A stretch of 64,000 nucleotides of DNA from Lithospermum erythrorhizon (lineage: Eukaryota; Streptophyta; Magnoliopsida; Boraginales; Boraginaceae): the NCBI GenBank assembly GCA_019722365.1, contig JADFUC010000923.1:16155-80154 (forward strand), written 5' to 3'. Numbering within the stretch: position 1 is the stretch's first letter; every line of letters begins with the position of its first letter. The notes beneath the pieces are model-generated. The model did not search any database. It was not told the origin of the DNA and worked only from the letters and a program-made list of their open reading frames with translations. The position numbers and the translations under genes were made by a program. Below are positions 48,561 to 60,345 of the stretch, piece by piece.

Positions 48561-49375
48561 TGGTCTTTCCTCATCCCATTTGTTAGTAGATTGAGTACAT
48601 GCAATTGATATTTCAAATTGTTCATTAATCATTTGTTAGTAGATTACATCATTTTTATCGTGTTAATTAATCTTTAGAATCTTCCATTTGGAATCTCTTT
48701 GCAAGGTGGTGTTACAATAATTGCTTAATCAAATATGTATTTATTAACATATGAAGAATAATGCAATTATTAAATTACTGAATTAAATCCAAATAGTTGA
48801 AGACTTTTTAAAAAGAGATATATATCATTTTTATCGTGTTGATAAATTTGGGACAAGTATTATATAAATAATACATTATTTATATACATTATATTTTAAA
48901 AGATGTTATTTCAAGATTATGAAAAACGAATATTTTTTTTTCAAAATACAATTATACAAATTAAAATTAATTGGAGGTAGTGATTAGTAATTTCTAATCT
49001 CCACTTATAATTATTTTACAATTTTACATTAACAAAAGGAATAAAAACCAATCAACGCAAGAGAACAGATTCCCTTTTGTCTTTTGTGAAGATTCATCCT
49101 GCATTTGCATTTCTTTAACATATATTTTTCCTTTAAATTTTGTATATATTATACAAAATTTGTAGAAAAATATATATTATTTGACAATGCAATGCAATAA
49201 AAAAACATATTTTTCTAGTTGATATACCAGTTGCAAATTCTTTTTCAGAAAACTGAATTTTTTTTTGGAAAATTTCAATCTTAAGGATTTCTTGTATATA
49301 TTCTGCTGTTTTTAAGCAAAAAGATTGAGTTTTTAAAAGGGAAATAGTATAAAGGTGCAATCTGTATTGCAATAT
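48561..49375. other. AT-rich spacer and AVT6 upstream region
   Basis: Contains short dispersed repeats (TTGTTCATTAATCAT at about 48314 and 48616; TTTTTATCGTGTT at about 48651 and 48826). The last ~100 bp before 49381 is duplicated at 55790-55880 as part of the AVT6 copy. No separate gene. Confidence 0.5.
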
Positions 49376-49380
49376 TTTTT

Positions 49381-51989
49381 ATGCATAAAGATATGCCTAT
49401 TGAAAGCTTTATTCATTTGAATGAAAACAAGGCAAGAAAACCCAATAAAGAGGTTGATGAGAAAAGCCCATTATTGCCTACACACAATGAGGACCATGGG
49501 GGTGAGTTTAATGGTGCTTCATTTAGTGGAGCTGTGTCTAATTTGTCCTCTACAATTGTTGGTGCTGGAATCATGGCATTGCCCGCCACGATGAAAGTGT
49601 TGGGACTTATTCCTGGGATTGCCATTATCATTGTTATGGCATTACTCACGGATGCTTCTCTCGAATATTTGATTAGATCGAGTAGGGCCGCGAAATCTGT
49701 TTCGTATGGAGGGGTTATGGGGGATGCATTTGGAAAATATGGTGAAATGTTGTTGCAAATATGTGTGATGATAAATAACATTGGTGTGCTTATTGTATAC
49801 ATGATTATTATAGGTATGGTTAATTGGTTAGTTTATTAGCTTTCCAATAATGACTTTGCAATTTATTGTAGTAATTGGTCATAATTGGCTTTCTTGTGAA
49901 TGTGTAGGTGATGTGCTTTCTGGAACGGATAACGGTGGAATTCACCATGCCGGTGTCTTGGAAGGGTGGTTTGGATTCCACTGGTGGAATGGCAGATTCT
50001 TCGTACTCCTCGTCTCTACCCTTACTATATTTGCACCATTGGCAAGTCTAAAGCGAATTGGTAAATAGTTCTTTACCATCTACAAGCTCCATTATTTCAA
50101 AAGCGGTTTATTATTTCTGTGTGACTTGATGAAGTGATTCTTTTCAACCTTCAACACTTATGCATGATTAGTTACCTTATTGTCCAAGATTGCAAATTAC
50201 TAATCAGCTAGGTAGCTACATTCTTTGTTATAGCATGAGATAGCACCTATAACCGACATTAGTCTGTGTATAATATATTCATACTTCAATTTTTGGTTTT
50301 AGTTATTGAAATATGATTAAGAGGTAGTGATGTAGCATTATGTAACATCCTTTGAAGTTCCGGTCTTCTTATCAATTTAGCACATCTCTAGTAATAACAC
50401 TGGGGCCTCTGCCTTTTAAAAAAATCAGTATTCCCCTTGGGTATCTAATGTTGCTCTGTGGTTATTATTAGTCGGACATTTCATCAAAATATGTTCAGTA
50501 CTTATGTTTGAAGTGAGATTTATTTGAATAGTTCTGGTTTGTATTCGAAGGAATGAAGATATAATATATCTTTGCAACTGCAGATTCTCTAAGGCATACA
50601 TCTGCACTATCCATGGTACTGGCCTTAGTTTTCCTCGTTGTTACTGTTGGAATTACTTTCTACAAGTTGGTAACTGGAACTATTTTGATGCCAAGAATGC
50701 TTCCTGAAGTTCCTAATTTGGCATCAGTCTTCCATCTCTTCACTGTGGTTCCTGTCCTTGTTACTGCATACATATGCCATTATAACGGTATGTTCTCAGC
50801 TCCCCTATCTCAGATACATGATATACCAACTTATTTCTGTCTATTGAGGAATACATTAGTATGCTCTTCTGTAATGTTGGTTCTAGTGTCCCATTTTGGT
50901 ACTGTATATTTAACTCGTGTCAGTTGAAGAGAATAAACTTCAACTAAACTCGTGTTGATTGAGATAAACGTTACAATATGCATGTATTCTTTACCTGCAG
51001 TTCACTCCATAGAAAATGAACTCGAGGACAGGACACAGATCAAGAGGGTAGTACGTTCTTCTCTTACTCTCTGCTCGGCGGTGTATGTCATGACAAGTCT
51101 TTTTGGATTCTTACTTTTTGGAGATGCAACCTTCGATGACGTGCTTGCCAATTTCTCTGCTGACCTCGGAATCCCATTTGGCTCTGCTCTTAGTGATATT
51201 GTCCGTGTGAGCTATGCAGTCCACTTAATGCTCGTATTCCCCATTGTTTTATTTCCATTACGGTTGAATTTGGATGGACTCCTCTTTTCGTCTGCTAAGC
51301 CTTTGACTTCAGACAATACAAGGTTTGCATCGTTGACCATCGGTCTAATCAGTATCCTCTTTCTGGGGGCAAATTTTATACCCAGCATTTGGGATGCTTT
51401 CCAGTTCACTGGTGCAACAGCTGCAGTGTGTATCGGTTTTATATTTCCAGCTTCCATTACTCTCAGGTATATAGCGATCTACCAGATTTTCCATCCTAAT
51501 AGGAAATACAAACATTCAACAATGCATCTTAAAGAGCCTCCGCATAGCGGGGTGGAGGAGAGGTGGGTGGATACTATGCAGCGTAAGATAAGAGAAGGTT
51601 GTTTCGAATTGACCCAAATTGTGTGAAGTGCAAATAACTATCTACTACTATACTTCACAAAAGATAAGAAGCGTAGGTAGTTTCACTAGACATTTTAATT
51701 TATTCAATTATTATCCAAGTGCCATATGACATGAAAACGATGCTAATAGGAAATAAATTCACAAATAACAAGCCTAAATTTTACTTTGCTGTCTATCAAT
51801 CTATTTTCTTCTCATCAGCTTGTACCAATTTACCATTTGTGCTACAGGGACAAACATGGTGTAGCAACGAGAAATGACAAGATTATTTGCATTTTCATGA
51901 TTGTCCTCGCAGTGTTCTCTAATCTGGTAGCAATATACAGTGATGCTTATGCCTTGCTCAAGAAGGATCTTTCATCGCGGATAATCTGA
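49381..51989 (+). CDS. AVT6: AVT6-type vacuolar amino acid transporter, 465 aa
   Basis: Five exons (49381-49813, 49908-50060, 50584-50787, 51001-51466, 51848-51989) join in phase into 465 codons with GT-AG introns. The N-terminus is polar and ends in KSPLLPTH. The first membrane segment then carries the transporter-fold motif GAVSNLSSTIVGAGIMALP, typical of the AAAP/SLC38-like superfamily. About 11 hydrophobic segments follow, including ITFYKLVTGTI and the loop VHSIENELEDR. Plant AVT6 proteins are tonoplast exporters of acidic and neutral amino acids from the vacuole into the cytosol. No lesion is seen. The start is the only in-frame ATG before the polar region. Which AVT6 member it is remains uncertain. 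Confidence 0.92.
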
Positions 51990-53130
51990 AACAAAATTTA
52001 GCAGCAGCTACATATGAATGTTTGCTGCATCGCTTTTGGACGTTGTCTTGTAGATATCAATTAAAGGTCATTTCAGAAGTTTTCAGCATGAAGTTGTAAA
52101 CAATAGAATTGTTCTTAGTCAATGAAAAGTTGAGTTGCTTGCTTAAAACTGTAAGCATTTACACCGTGTACTTCACATGATTCATGTGAATTACAGTCCA
52201 GATTTGAATTTTTTTGACACCATATACCATGAAAAGTTGAGTTGCTTGCTTAGGATACCTTAGAAACATCTTATGAGGGAACCCAGAAGGTACGGATGTC
52301 AAGATTCCAACAGTTGACAACTCGATTTGAAACTCTGAGGCATAGTTAGAACCACGGAGAAGTGGTGGTTTGGAGATAGATCCACCTTCCTTAAAACCTT
52401 GAAATTGCTTGAAGATTACTAGCGATCTCACCATGTATTTAGAGTGCGTGTTCACAATCACAAATTGAAAATGTGTAATCGTTAAAACTGACGATCATCT
52501 GATTTATTCGCAAAACACTTTGTACTCACGTTAAGTAACAAAGGGAAATAAAGTAAGGAGACGATAAAAGTAAATACTTAGCGAGATGAGTAGCCGGTTG
52601 ATCGCGATGTGCGGTTCATTCTCGAGATATGGCAACCAACTGTTAAAGATAGTTGGTATGACGTCTCGAAATACTTGACCAATCTCCATATACTAACAAT
52701 TATAGAATAAATAAATAAAATGAAATACGTAAAATTAAAATAATTTATAGATTATAGATATATTGTTGTAATATATAACCTCAATTGCATGACAATATCC
52801 CAAACCATATACATATCTTTTATATTTCATAGGAGATCCTGGTCCTTTATTTATAGTTCTAAGGGGGAAAAGAAAGTAAAGTCGAACAATACGTCTTCAA
52901 CTCCTAGTTCGCCAGTTAAGCAGTACTATTATCACTTCTTTCTCTATGTATTTTTAATCCCATGTACCTGCAAACCATTAAAAGGAAAATAAATTAAGGC
53001 ATCAACAAAGCTTATAATGATGATCAAGTATCGAATTTAAAAAAAAAAGAAGAAGCTCAGAATGAAATTAGGAAAACACTGCTTGCACATAATGAAAGGA
53101 CAATTTTACCCTCATATTTTAAAGAACAAT
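51990..53130. other. AVT6 3' region and decayed coding-like scraps
   Basis: Two minus-strand pieces look once-coding but are disconnected. One, around 52545-52700, reads MEIGQVFRDVIPTIFNSW. The other, 52240-52460, includes GGSISKPPLLRGSNYASEF, which resembles the start of Copia gag proteins (S..RPPLL.G.NY). A 24-bp direct repeat (ATGAAAAGTTGAGTTGCTTG + CTTA) sits at 52122 and 52229. I call no gene here. Confidence 0.4.
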
Positions 53131-53139
53131 ACCTTCCAA

Positions 53140-55136
53140 GCATCATAACTGTGGCTTGAGGATTAGTACCAGGGGAATAATCAAATGTTGATCCATCAAT
53201 AACCTCAATGCATCAATACCAGCCAACACTTATAATCATGATCAACCACCCTTCCAACTAGACATCCTCCATGAAAGTGCCAAATTGTAGTCACAGTGTC
53301 CTTGCAAAACTGTTCCAAAGAAATTCTCCCATTTGTATGCTTAGGCAACAAATTCACCGGCGCGCTTTCGGTACCATTAAGAAGTCTTTGGAATGTTATG
53401 TCACTTGTCCTGAATTTGGAGAATGATCTTGATTCAATAACGTCTCCAATCAATCTTATGCCATCGACACATCTTTGAAGGTCTAGTGGATCTTGGAAAT
53501 AATTGAATGTGACTGAAGGGTTATTGTTAATGTTAGTATCTACTAGTTCTAAATGCCCACTAGAAATTGGTCCCATAATTTTCTCTATAATGACCCCTCC
53601 TCTGAATGCACTTTCCTCAAGTTTGCTCATTCTTTCTATAGCTTTAGCTATTGCTTCTGGGGTTCTTTGCTTTGAGTGGCACCGTGGAAGCTGACCAATC
53701 TGGTGAGAACATGAGAACTTTTCAGTACTTTAAGGAGTTTCGACTTCTGATAAATCTTTGAAGTGACGACTAACCACTGCACCAAATCGAGAATATTAAT
53801 CGAATGATGTTGCTTTACCTGGGTGAGAGAATCCCATAATCTCTGGAGGAGGGGGTTGCAGCAAATAGAGCACCACATGCCGCTTCAATGTAACTACCAA
53901 ACTTAGTAATCCCAACAACCTGAATTAATGAAACTTCAACAGGGAGTGGAGATGGAACAAAAATGGCATTCATGGGGTTATCTTTCATGCTTTGACCAAC
54001 TGAGGGTTGATCTAATATAACTGAAATATTGTGTGATTTAAGGTGGTCAGCTGGACCTATCCCACTCAACATCAGAAGTTGTGGACTGCCTAATGCACCA
54101 GCTGATATAATGATTTCATTCTTCGATCCACTGTTTAAATATGCTCTATGTTCAGTTCCATTAGCATCCTTGAACACAACTCCTTGTGCCATTGGCCTTG
54201 ATGTTCCTGAAATGAACAAAAACATTCATAATGCCTCTAAGCGGATAGGGTAGTACGCGGCGCATTTTTGTGATATTAGGAGACTTTAGAATTAACTGAA
54301 AGGTGAAATGCAAGCGATCTGCCCCGCGATAGATAAGAAATTACAGAAGCATTAGCCATTACGTTTGTTCTATTATATTATTCGAGCAATAGAGAGTCTA
54401 CTTCATCAAAAATGGAAATTGAACAAATAGAAAGTTAGAAACATTGTGAGACTAAAATTTATACAACAAATGTAATTGATGAAGATCACTTACCATTGGT
54501 TGAAAACAAGATATTTTGAACGGTGGCATGCAACAACACAGTAAGAAGAGAAGGATTGGCATATTCAAGAAGATCAGCAGCAGTATGCCTTTTTCCATCT
54601 TGATCAAAAATTGTTCCACCAATTTTGGTGCCATTAAAATGATCATAAGTAAATCCATTGTAAGGTAAGACACCAACTTCCAACAATCCTTCCCTAACCG
54701 TTGATTGTCATTGCTTTACCTGAGGCTGAAATGCCACCTTCCTCTCCACCCATTGGTAAGATTCATTAACCAACCCACCATCCCAGCCAACCACACTCAC
54801 ATATTCAGGCGCGGCTCGAGTGTAGAAACCTGCATTTAGGCAACTCCCACCAGCCTAATACCCGAGCACGGGCATTGATCACCCCATCCTCGGATATAAA
54901 ACGTTGGGAAGGCAGTGACTTAAATGACTAGGGGTATCCCAGATACACAGCAATGTTGGTAATATTAGGATTGCCATAAGGCATTCCACCACGTTCAAGT
55001 AACAAAACAGAGTAATTTTGAGAGAGTGTTGCAGCTAAAGGACAACCAGAAGTTCCTCCACCTACTATGATGTAGTCATAGTATGAAATTGATGCAGCTG
55101 AAGTTGCATGATACACAAATGTATAATTTGGTGCTG
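53140..55136 (-). pseudogene. broken HOTHEAD/mandelonitrile-lyase-like GMC oxidoreductase
   Basis: The minus strand has most of a GMC flavoprotein, with stretches open for 60-140 codons. It includes the FAD-binding [19 protein letters not shown] near the start (55090-55035), GGTIFDQDGKRHTAADLL, the GMC signature GALGSPQLLMLSGIGP (about 54090) and the C-terminal catalytic region TIWHFHGGC (about 53280). Lesions: a stop and frame break at 54920-54950, a frameshift at about 54840-54855, TGA for the expected Trp codon at 54708-54710, and a one-base loss at about 53228-53234 that knocks the GIDALRVIDGSTF region out of frame. HOTHEAD-like enzymes oxidise omega-hydroxy fatty acids in cuticle formation. 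As written this cannot make an intact enzyme. Confidence 0.85.
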
Positions 55137-55377
55137 AAAAAACAGAGAAAAAGGTTAGACATCAATGTTACTTCAGATGATAGTGACAATACTTTCACAT
55201 AAAGTGACAATACTTTATCAACATGATACAAAAATATACACCTATAGATATTTAAAGTCAAATTATGTTTTTACTTAATGTGAAAAAAATAAGAAAAAGA
55301 AATGACAAGTTTTTTATACATGTCATGGGATAGGTGATCCCATGACCTCAGTCTATATATGCATCATTTGTGAAAGG

Positions 55378-55790
55378 AAACTCTCATATGAAATAGTATG
55401 AAAGTTAAATTTGGGGTTTATAATATTACGGGTCGCTTTCGTGCCATCACGATTTTGGAATAAAGCTTGTAGGATCAGCAGTAGCTTTTTACGAAATGCA
55501 AACCATGAAACAAAAGGAATATAACGATAGCAAATTGGAATATTAAATTTTAGAGCTGATCAAAGGACATCATCATCATGCACAAGTTACTTCATAACAC
55601 TAGTTAGTTGGTCTTGAAAATATGAAAAATGGATAGCTATTTAAATGAAACGTCCGATAATGTAGGAGCCAAGAAATGTACTAGCAGGTGATGGTCATTA
55701 TTGTAGCAGAAAGAAGTCAGCCAAACTTTCGTGAACTTGATAGAACTAACAAGAGTTTAAAGTTGCAGATTGCATGAAGATTGAGGATTT
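55378..55790. repeat. ~415-bp direct repeat, left copy
   Basis: The segment starts AACTCTCATATGAAATAGTA. It contains ACAAAAGGAATATAACGATA, GAGCTGATCAAAGGACATCA, and the long block around TTGGTCTTGAAAATATGAAA, AATGGATAGCTATTTAAATG and AACGTCCGATAATGTAGG. The same order recurs at 59926-60345. It joins the AVT6 partial copy directly on its right. Non-coding. Confidence 0.9.
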
Positions 55791-57430
55791 CTTGGAAAAT
55801 TTTAAACAATATATTCTGCTGTTTTAAGCAAAAGATTGAGTTTTAAAGAAATAGTATAAAGTGCAATCTTTATTACATGTTTTTTATACATAAAAGATAT
55901 ACCTATTTAAGCTTTAATCATTTGAATGAAAACAAGGCAAGAAAACCCAATAAAGAGGTTGATGAGAAAAGCCCATTATTGCCTACACACAATGAGGAAC
56001 ATGGGGGTGAGTTTAATGGTGCTTCATTTAGTGGAGCTGTGTCTAATTTGTCCTCTACAATTGTTGGTGCTGGAATCATGGCATTGCCCGCCATGAGTAG
56101 AAAGTGTTAAGGACTTATTCCTGGGATTGCCATTATCATTTGTTGTAGCAAATTTACTCACAGGATGCTTCTCTCCTAGAATATTTGATTAGATCGAGGT
56201 AGAAATCTGTTTCGTATGGAGGTTATGGGAGATGCATTTGGAAAATATGGTGAAATGTTTACAAATAATGATGATAAACAACATTGGTGTGCTTATTGTA
56301 TACATGATTATTATAGGTATGGTTAATTGGTTTAGTTTATTAGCTTTCCACAATAATGAGCTTTTAAATTTATTGTAATGTAAATTGGTCATAATTTAAC
56401 TTTCTTTAATGAATGTATAGGTGATGTAACTTTCTGGAACAGATAGCAGTTGAATTCACCACATGCAGGGTGTCTTGGAAGGTTTTTGGTGGAATGGCAG
56501 ATTCTTCGTACTCCTCGTCTCTACCCTTACTATATTTAGCAAGTCTAAAGAGAATTGGTAAATAGTTTCTTTACCATCACTATTTCATTATTTCAAAAAT
56601 AGGATTTAAATATTTCTGTGATGAGTAGTTCTTTAAACCTTCACTTGCATGATTGGTTTCCTTATTGTCCAAGAATTTACAATTACTAATCAGCTAGGTA
56701 GCTACATTTCTTTATAGATGGCACCTATAACCGACATTAGTCTGTGTATAATATATTCATACTTCAATTTTTGGTTTTAGTTATTGAAATATGATTAAGA
56801 GGTAGTGATGTAGCATTATGTACGGTAACATCCTTTGAAGTTCCGGTCTTCTTATCAATTCCATTTTATCTAAGCAGTAATAACACTGGGGCCTCTGCCT
56901 TTGTTTAAAAATCAGCCCTTAGGTATCCTAATGATGTTGCTCTGTGAGTTATTATTCGTCGGACATTTCATCAAAATATGTTCAAATTTTATGTTTGAAG
57001 TGAGATTTATTTGAATAGTTCTGGGTTTGTATTCAAAGAAGGAATGAAAGATATAATCTATCTTTGCAACTTACAGTTCTCTAAGGCATACATCTGCACT
57101 AATAAAATTTTTGTATGGATTTTCCCTGGTTGTTGCTATTACTTTCTACAAGTTGGTAACTGGAACTATTTCGATGCCAAGAGTACTTCCTGAAGTTAAA
57201 TTGTCAGTCTTTAAATTTCCTGTCCTTGTTACTGCATACATATGCCATTATAACGGCCATGTTGCCAGCTCCCCCTATCACTTGAATGCATGATATACCA
57301 ACTTATTTCATATTGAGAATACATTAGTATGCTCTTCTGTAATGTTAGTTCTAATTGTCATTTTGGTACTGTATGTTTAACTCATTAATCGGTTGAAGAG
57401 AATAAGCTTCAACTAAACTGCGTGTTCGTT
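55790..57430 (+). pseudogene. partial decayed copy of the AVT6 gene
   Basis: This matches 49290-50957 in order: the upstream ~90 bp, exon 1, intron 1, exon 2, intron 2, exon 3 and part of intron 3. Exon 1 is nearly identical up to GIMALPA, where an indel leads to a stop at about 56108. Further small insertions and deletions scramble the rest of exons 1-3. Exons 4 and 5 are missing: the copy stops within intron 3, where plastid sequence begins (about 57430). Intronic words are conserved as well, so this is a DNA-level segmental duplication and not a retrocopy. Confidence 0.9.
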
Positions 57431-57433
57431 GGC

Positions 57434-58108
57434 CATCGATTCGAGGCGATTATCCCTAAACCCAATGTGAGTTTTCTATTTTGGATTTATACGTGATTCA
57501 ATGAAGAATGGATAAAAGGCTGTTCGTGGGATGATGTAATTTGGGCATGGATATGGCTATATTTCGGGGAAGCGAACTTCGAGGCGAATATGAAGCATGG
57601 ATACAAGTTATACCTTGGCATGAATGACAATTCGAATCGCTTTGTCTACCTTATGAAGAACAAAGGGAAGCTATAGTAATGCAACTATGAATCTAAAACG
57701 ATTCGATCTGGCTCGGGATGACAGCGGCATGCCAACACATGCAAATCGGACGGAAGATTGTGTTTCCGATGGCGGGCGGGTGAGTATGGCGTAAGAACGC
57801 CTTGGGAGGAACAACGGTGAAGCAGGCACTATGCCCCGTAATTTGAGGAGCAAAGGAGGAATCCGCCCGAGGGAGAATACAAAGCGTCACGATTAGCTAG
57901 TTGGTGAGGCGATAACACCGATATTAGGTAGGCTGGTCAGGGATGATCGACCACAGGTGAGATAAAGGCTGAGACTCCTACGAGGCAACGATTGGGGGTA
58001 CTCACTTGGCCAGGCTTGGCGGAGCAATGCGTGGAGGTGCAGAGCCTCACAATTCGTGAACTTCTTTTCCCGGAGAAAGCTTGATGTGATATCGGAGAAT
58101 AAGCATAC
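57434..58108 (+). pseudogene. nuclear plastid insertion: trnV end, rrn16 leader and 5' part of rrn16
   Basis: ATTATCCCTAAACCCAATGT matches the plastid trnV-GAC 3' end and the spacer after it. Then come the rrn16 upstream region (GAATGGATAAAAGGCT, GGCTATATTTC, GCGAATATGAAGC, GTCTACC) and from about 57697 the 5' third of plastid 16S rRNA. Landmarks there are GGCTCGGGATGACAGCGGCA, ACACATGCAAATCGGACGG, GGAGGAATCCGCCCGA, GATTAGCTAGTTGGTGAGGC and GTGAACTTCTTTTCCCGGAG. Dozens of small indels mean it is not a functional rRNA. Similarity ends near 58108, after roughly a quarter to a third of the rRNA. This is plastid DNA in the nucleus (a NUPT). Confidence 0.9.
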
Positions 58109-59445
58109 TTCAATCGCCGAGCTTGTAAGTGCTTGACCGTCTTTGAGTGTATTGTAAGCTTCGCCATGCTAAATCTTGATTCTACTAGCTGTAGACATAG
58201 GTATATAAAATATTTCTTTTGCCATCTTAAAGATACGGAAACAATGTAAGCTGATCGCCCGCCATTTTAATATATCAAAGGATTATTATAAATTATATTG
58301 GCTGATTGAAAAGTTAGTGTCTTGTGGGCGATTGGACTAGTGTTACCTAATAATTTGTAAAACATTCCTTAGGTGATCATGTTGACCGTATCTTACTTTC
58401 ACGCGAGGCCCAGGAGATTGACATTCCATTTCTTGAGAGGGTGCTGACACTTGCATCCTTGCTTGATTGATATTTTACTATACATGTTATACATATCGTT
58501 TCAAATTCCATCTTTGTTTTTGAACATCAAAACTCTTTAGTTGGGATTAAAGGATACTAATGCTTCATAATACGATTTTACATAGAAATTAAAATGACTT
58601 AATTTAGCGTTAGGATCGAAGATTATACCAATTGCATATGCATGTGGGACATAAGATGAAATATTTTAAAACTTGTCTTGTGGCCGAACCATATCTCTAA
58701 CCTTGACATGACCATCTACATATTTAGTCATATGAAAGTGCGATACATTCTAAAGCAAGATGAATATTTAGTTCGTAGCTGAGTTGAAAAATCTTTTAGT
58801 ATAATCTTTAAATGGCTCGAAAGAAACTTAAGTAATTCATAACACAATATTTTAATTATTATGTGAGTGGGGATAATATTCACCAATGGGAGGCCATGCA
58901 TCTCATAAAATGTTGTAATTTCATGTCCCTTATACATATATATATACTTGCAGACGTAGATGTAGTAAGTCGAGTTCCGTCTAGTATCACAATCCAAAAT
59001 TAATTTTTTAACTTCTTGCGAAGCCTCAACCAATTTTTTATATTACCGTGTCTTGGCTTACGCCATTAACAACAAGTGCGCCTTACGAATTGGCGGTAAA
59101 ATAAACTCGTCCCCAAACAACTTTTTATTTCCATCTTTACTTGACTAATTGAAGGGCGTGACACTAAAACATCTAACATGAAAAAAGTTCACTAAAATCA
59201 GGTTTTTAATAGGCATCTTTAATTTTTCAATTGATACGTTATTAGCCGGACACATTATCAAATGAGAGTGAAGTAATCTATTCAAACATTTATGTCGTTA
59301 GCGCATTAAGTACGCTAGAAATTTTGAATATTGTTATGTTTAGCGATAGATCTAACATATATAATTCTCACTTTCTTAAGGCCGTCGCTGGTCAATCGAT
59401 GGCGTATTCTGCGTTATATCAAAATCAAAGACACCAATATCGAGC
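58109..59445. other. unidentified DNA between two plastid fragments
   Basis: This stands where the rest of rrn16 and the rrn16-trnI spacer would lie in plastid DNA, but I see no plastid similarity. Part is AT-rich (58480-59030) and part mixed (59040-59150, 59380-59445). No open frame above about 100 codons. It may be nuclear DNA captured between plastid pieces. Confidence 0.5.
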
Positions 59446-59923
59446 ATACTGAACGGTGGCTTACTTTTCTAAGTAATGGGTAAGAGGACGAAACATGCCA
59501 ACTTTGAAAAGGCTACTCTTGAGACAAAGATGGGTACATCAGAAAGTAGAGGGAGGTAGGATGGGCAGGTGGTCGGGATCTAGTATGGATGAGTACATGG
59601 CAGTGATTTAGGTGTTGGCTCTCGGGGTTCCCACTAAATCTGAGATCCACAGGGGAAGAGGATCAAGTTGGCTACCCCGAGCGACTTGATGCACTATCTC
59701 CCATGACCCTTTGGGCGAAATGCGGCAAAGAAGAGGAAAATCATGGACCCGACCCAGTCATCTCCGCCCGTAAACCAAAGAGATCGCCCCAAGGCGCCTT
59801 CGGCATCCAGGGGTCGCGAGACCCGACCATAGAACCCTTTTCAATAAGTGGAGCCGCGTTAGGCTGTCCATTTCTCGGATTAGGCAGTAAGAAGGGTCGG
59901 AGAGAGGCGATCGCTCGTGCTTA
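59446..59923 (+). other. nuclear plastid insertion: trnI-GAU intron / ycf68 region
   Basis: The order of landmarks follows the plastid trnI-GAU group II intron: GAACGGTGGC, CTAAGTAATGG, GACAAAGATGGG, GGAGGTAGGATGGGCAG, GATCTAGTATGGAT, GAAGAGGATCAAGTTGGC, CTTGATGCACTATCTCCC, CATCATCTCC-like, GCCTTCGGCATCCAGGGGTC, ACCATAGAACCC and AATAAGTGGA. Small indels are frequent. The ycf68 frame is broken and neither tRNA exon is present. Same orientation as the rrn16 piece to its left, as in plastid DNA. Confidence 0.88.
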
Positions 59924-59925
59924 AA

Positions 59926-60345
59926 AAACTCTCATATTGAAATATTATGAAAGTTCAGGTGGTTTATAATATTAGATTAACTGCACTCCTATCACGATTT
60001 TAGAATAAAACATTGTGAGATCGGCAGTCATTTTTTTAAATGCAATGCTGAAACAAAAGGAATATAACGATAGCAAGTCGAGTAATCGAATTGCAGAGCT
60101 GATCAAAGGACATCATCATCATGCCTGAAGTTGCCAGCCAACACTAGTTAGTTGGTCTTGAAAATATGAAAAATGGATAGCTATTTAAATGAAACGTCCG
60201 ATAATGTAGGAGGCCAAGAAATGTACTAGCTTAGATGGTCATTATTTGTAGCCGAAGAAAAAGTCACAAAAACTTTCGTGAACTTAATCAGACTAACAAG
60301 GATTTCAAGAAATGCAGATTGCATGAAGAAGCTGAGAAATCTCGG
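59926..60345. repeat. ~415-bp direct repeat, right copy
   Basis: The partner of 55378-55790, in the same orientation, begins within a few bases of the end of the trnI-intron fragment. The two copies share long identical runs separated by short, often homopolymer-linked differences. Together they bracket the AVT6 partial copy and both plastid fragments. Confidence 0.9.

Noticed and set aside
57697..58108. A bacterial or functional 16S rRNA gene
   Set aside because: The wording is plastid-type, only the 5' third is present, and many small indels destroy conserved helices. It is a plastid-derived pseudogene.
59703..59924. A 73-codon protein (HGPDPVISARKPKRSPQG...)
   Set aside because: It is a frame within the plastid trnI intron/ycf68 region copy and reflects that origin, not a nuclear gene.
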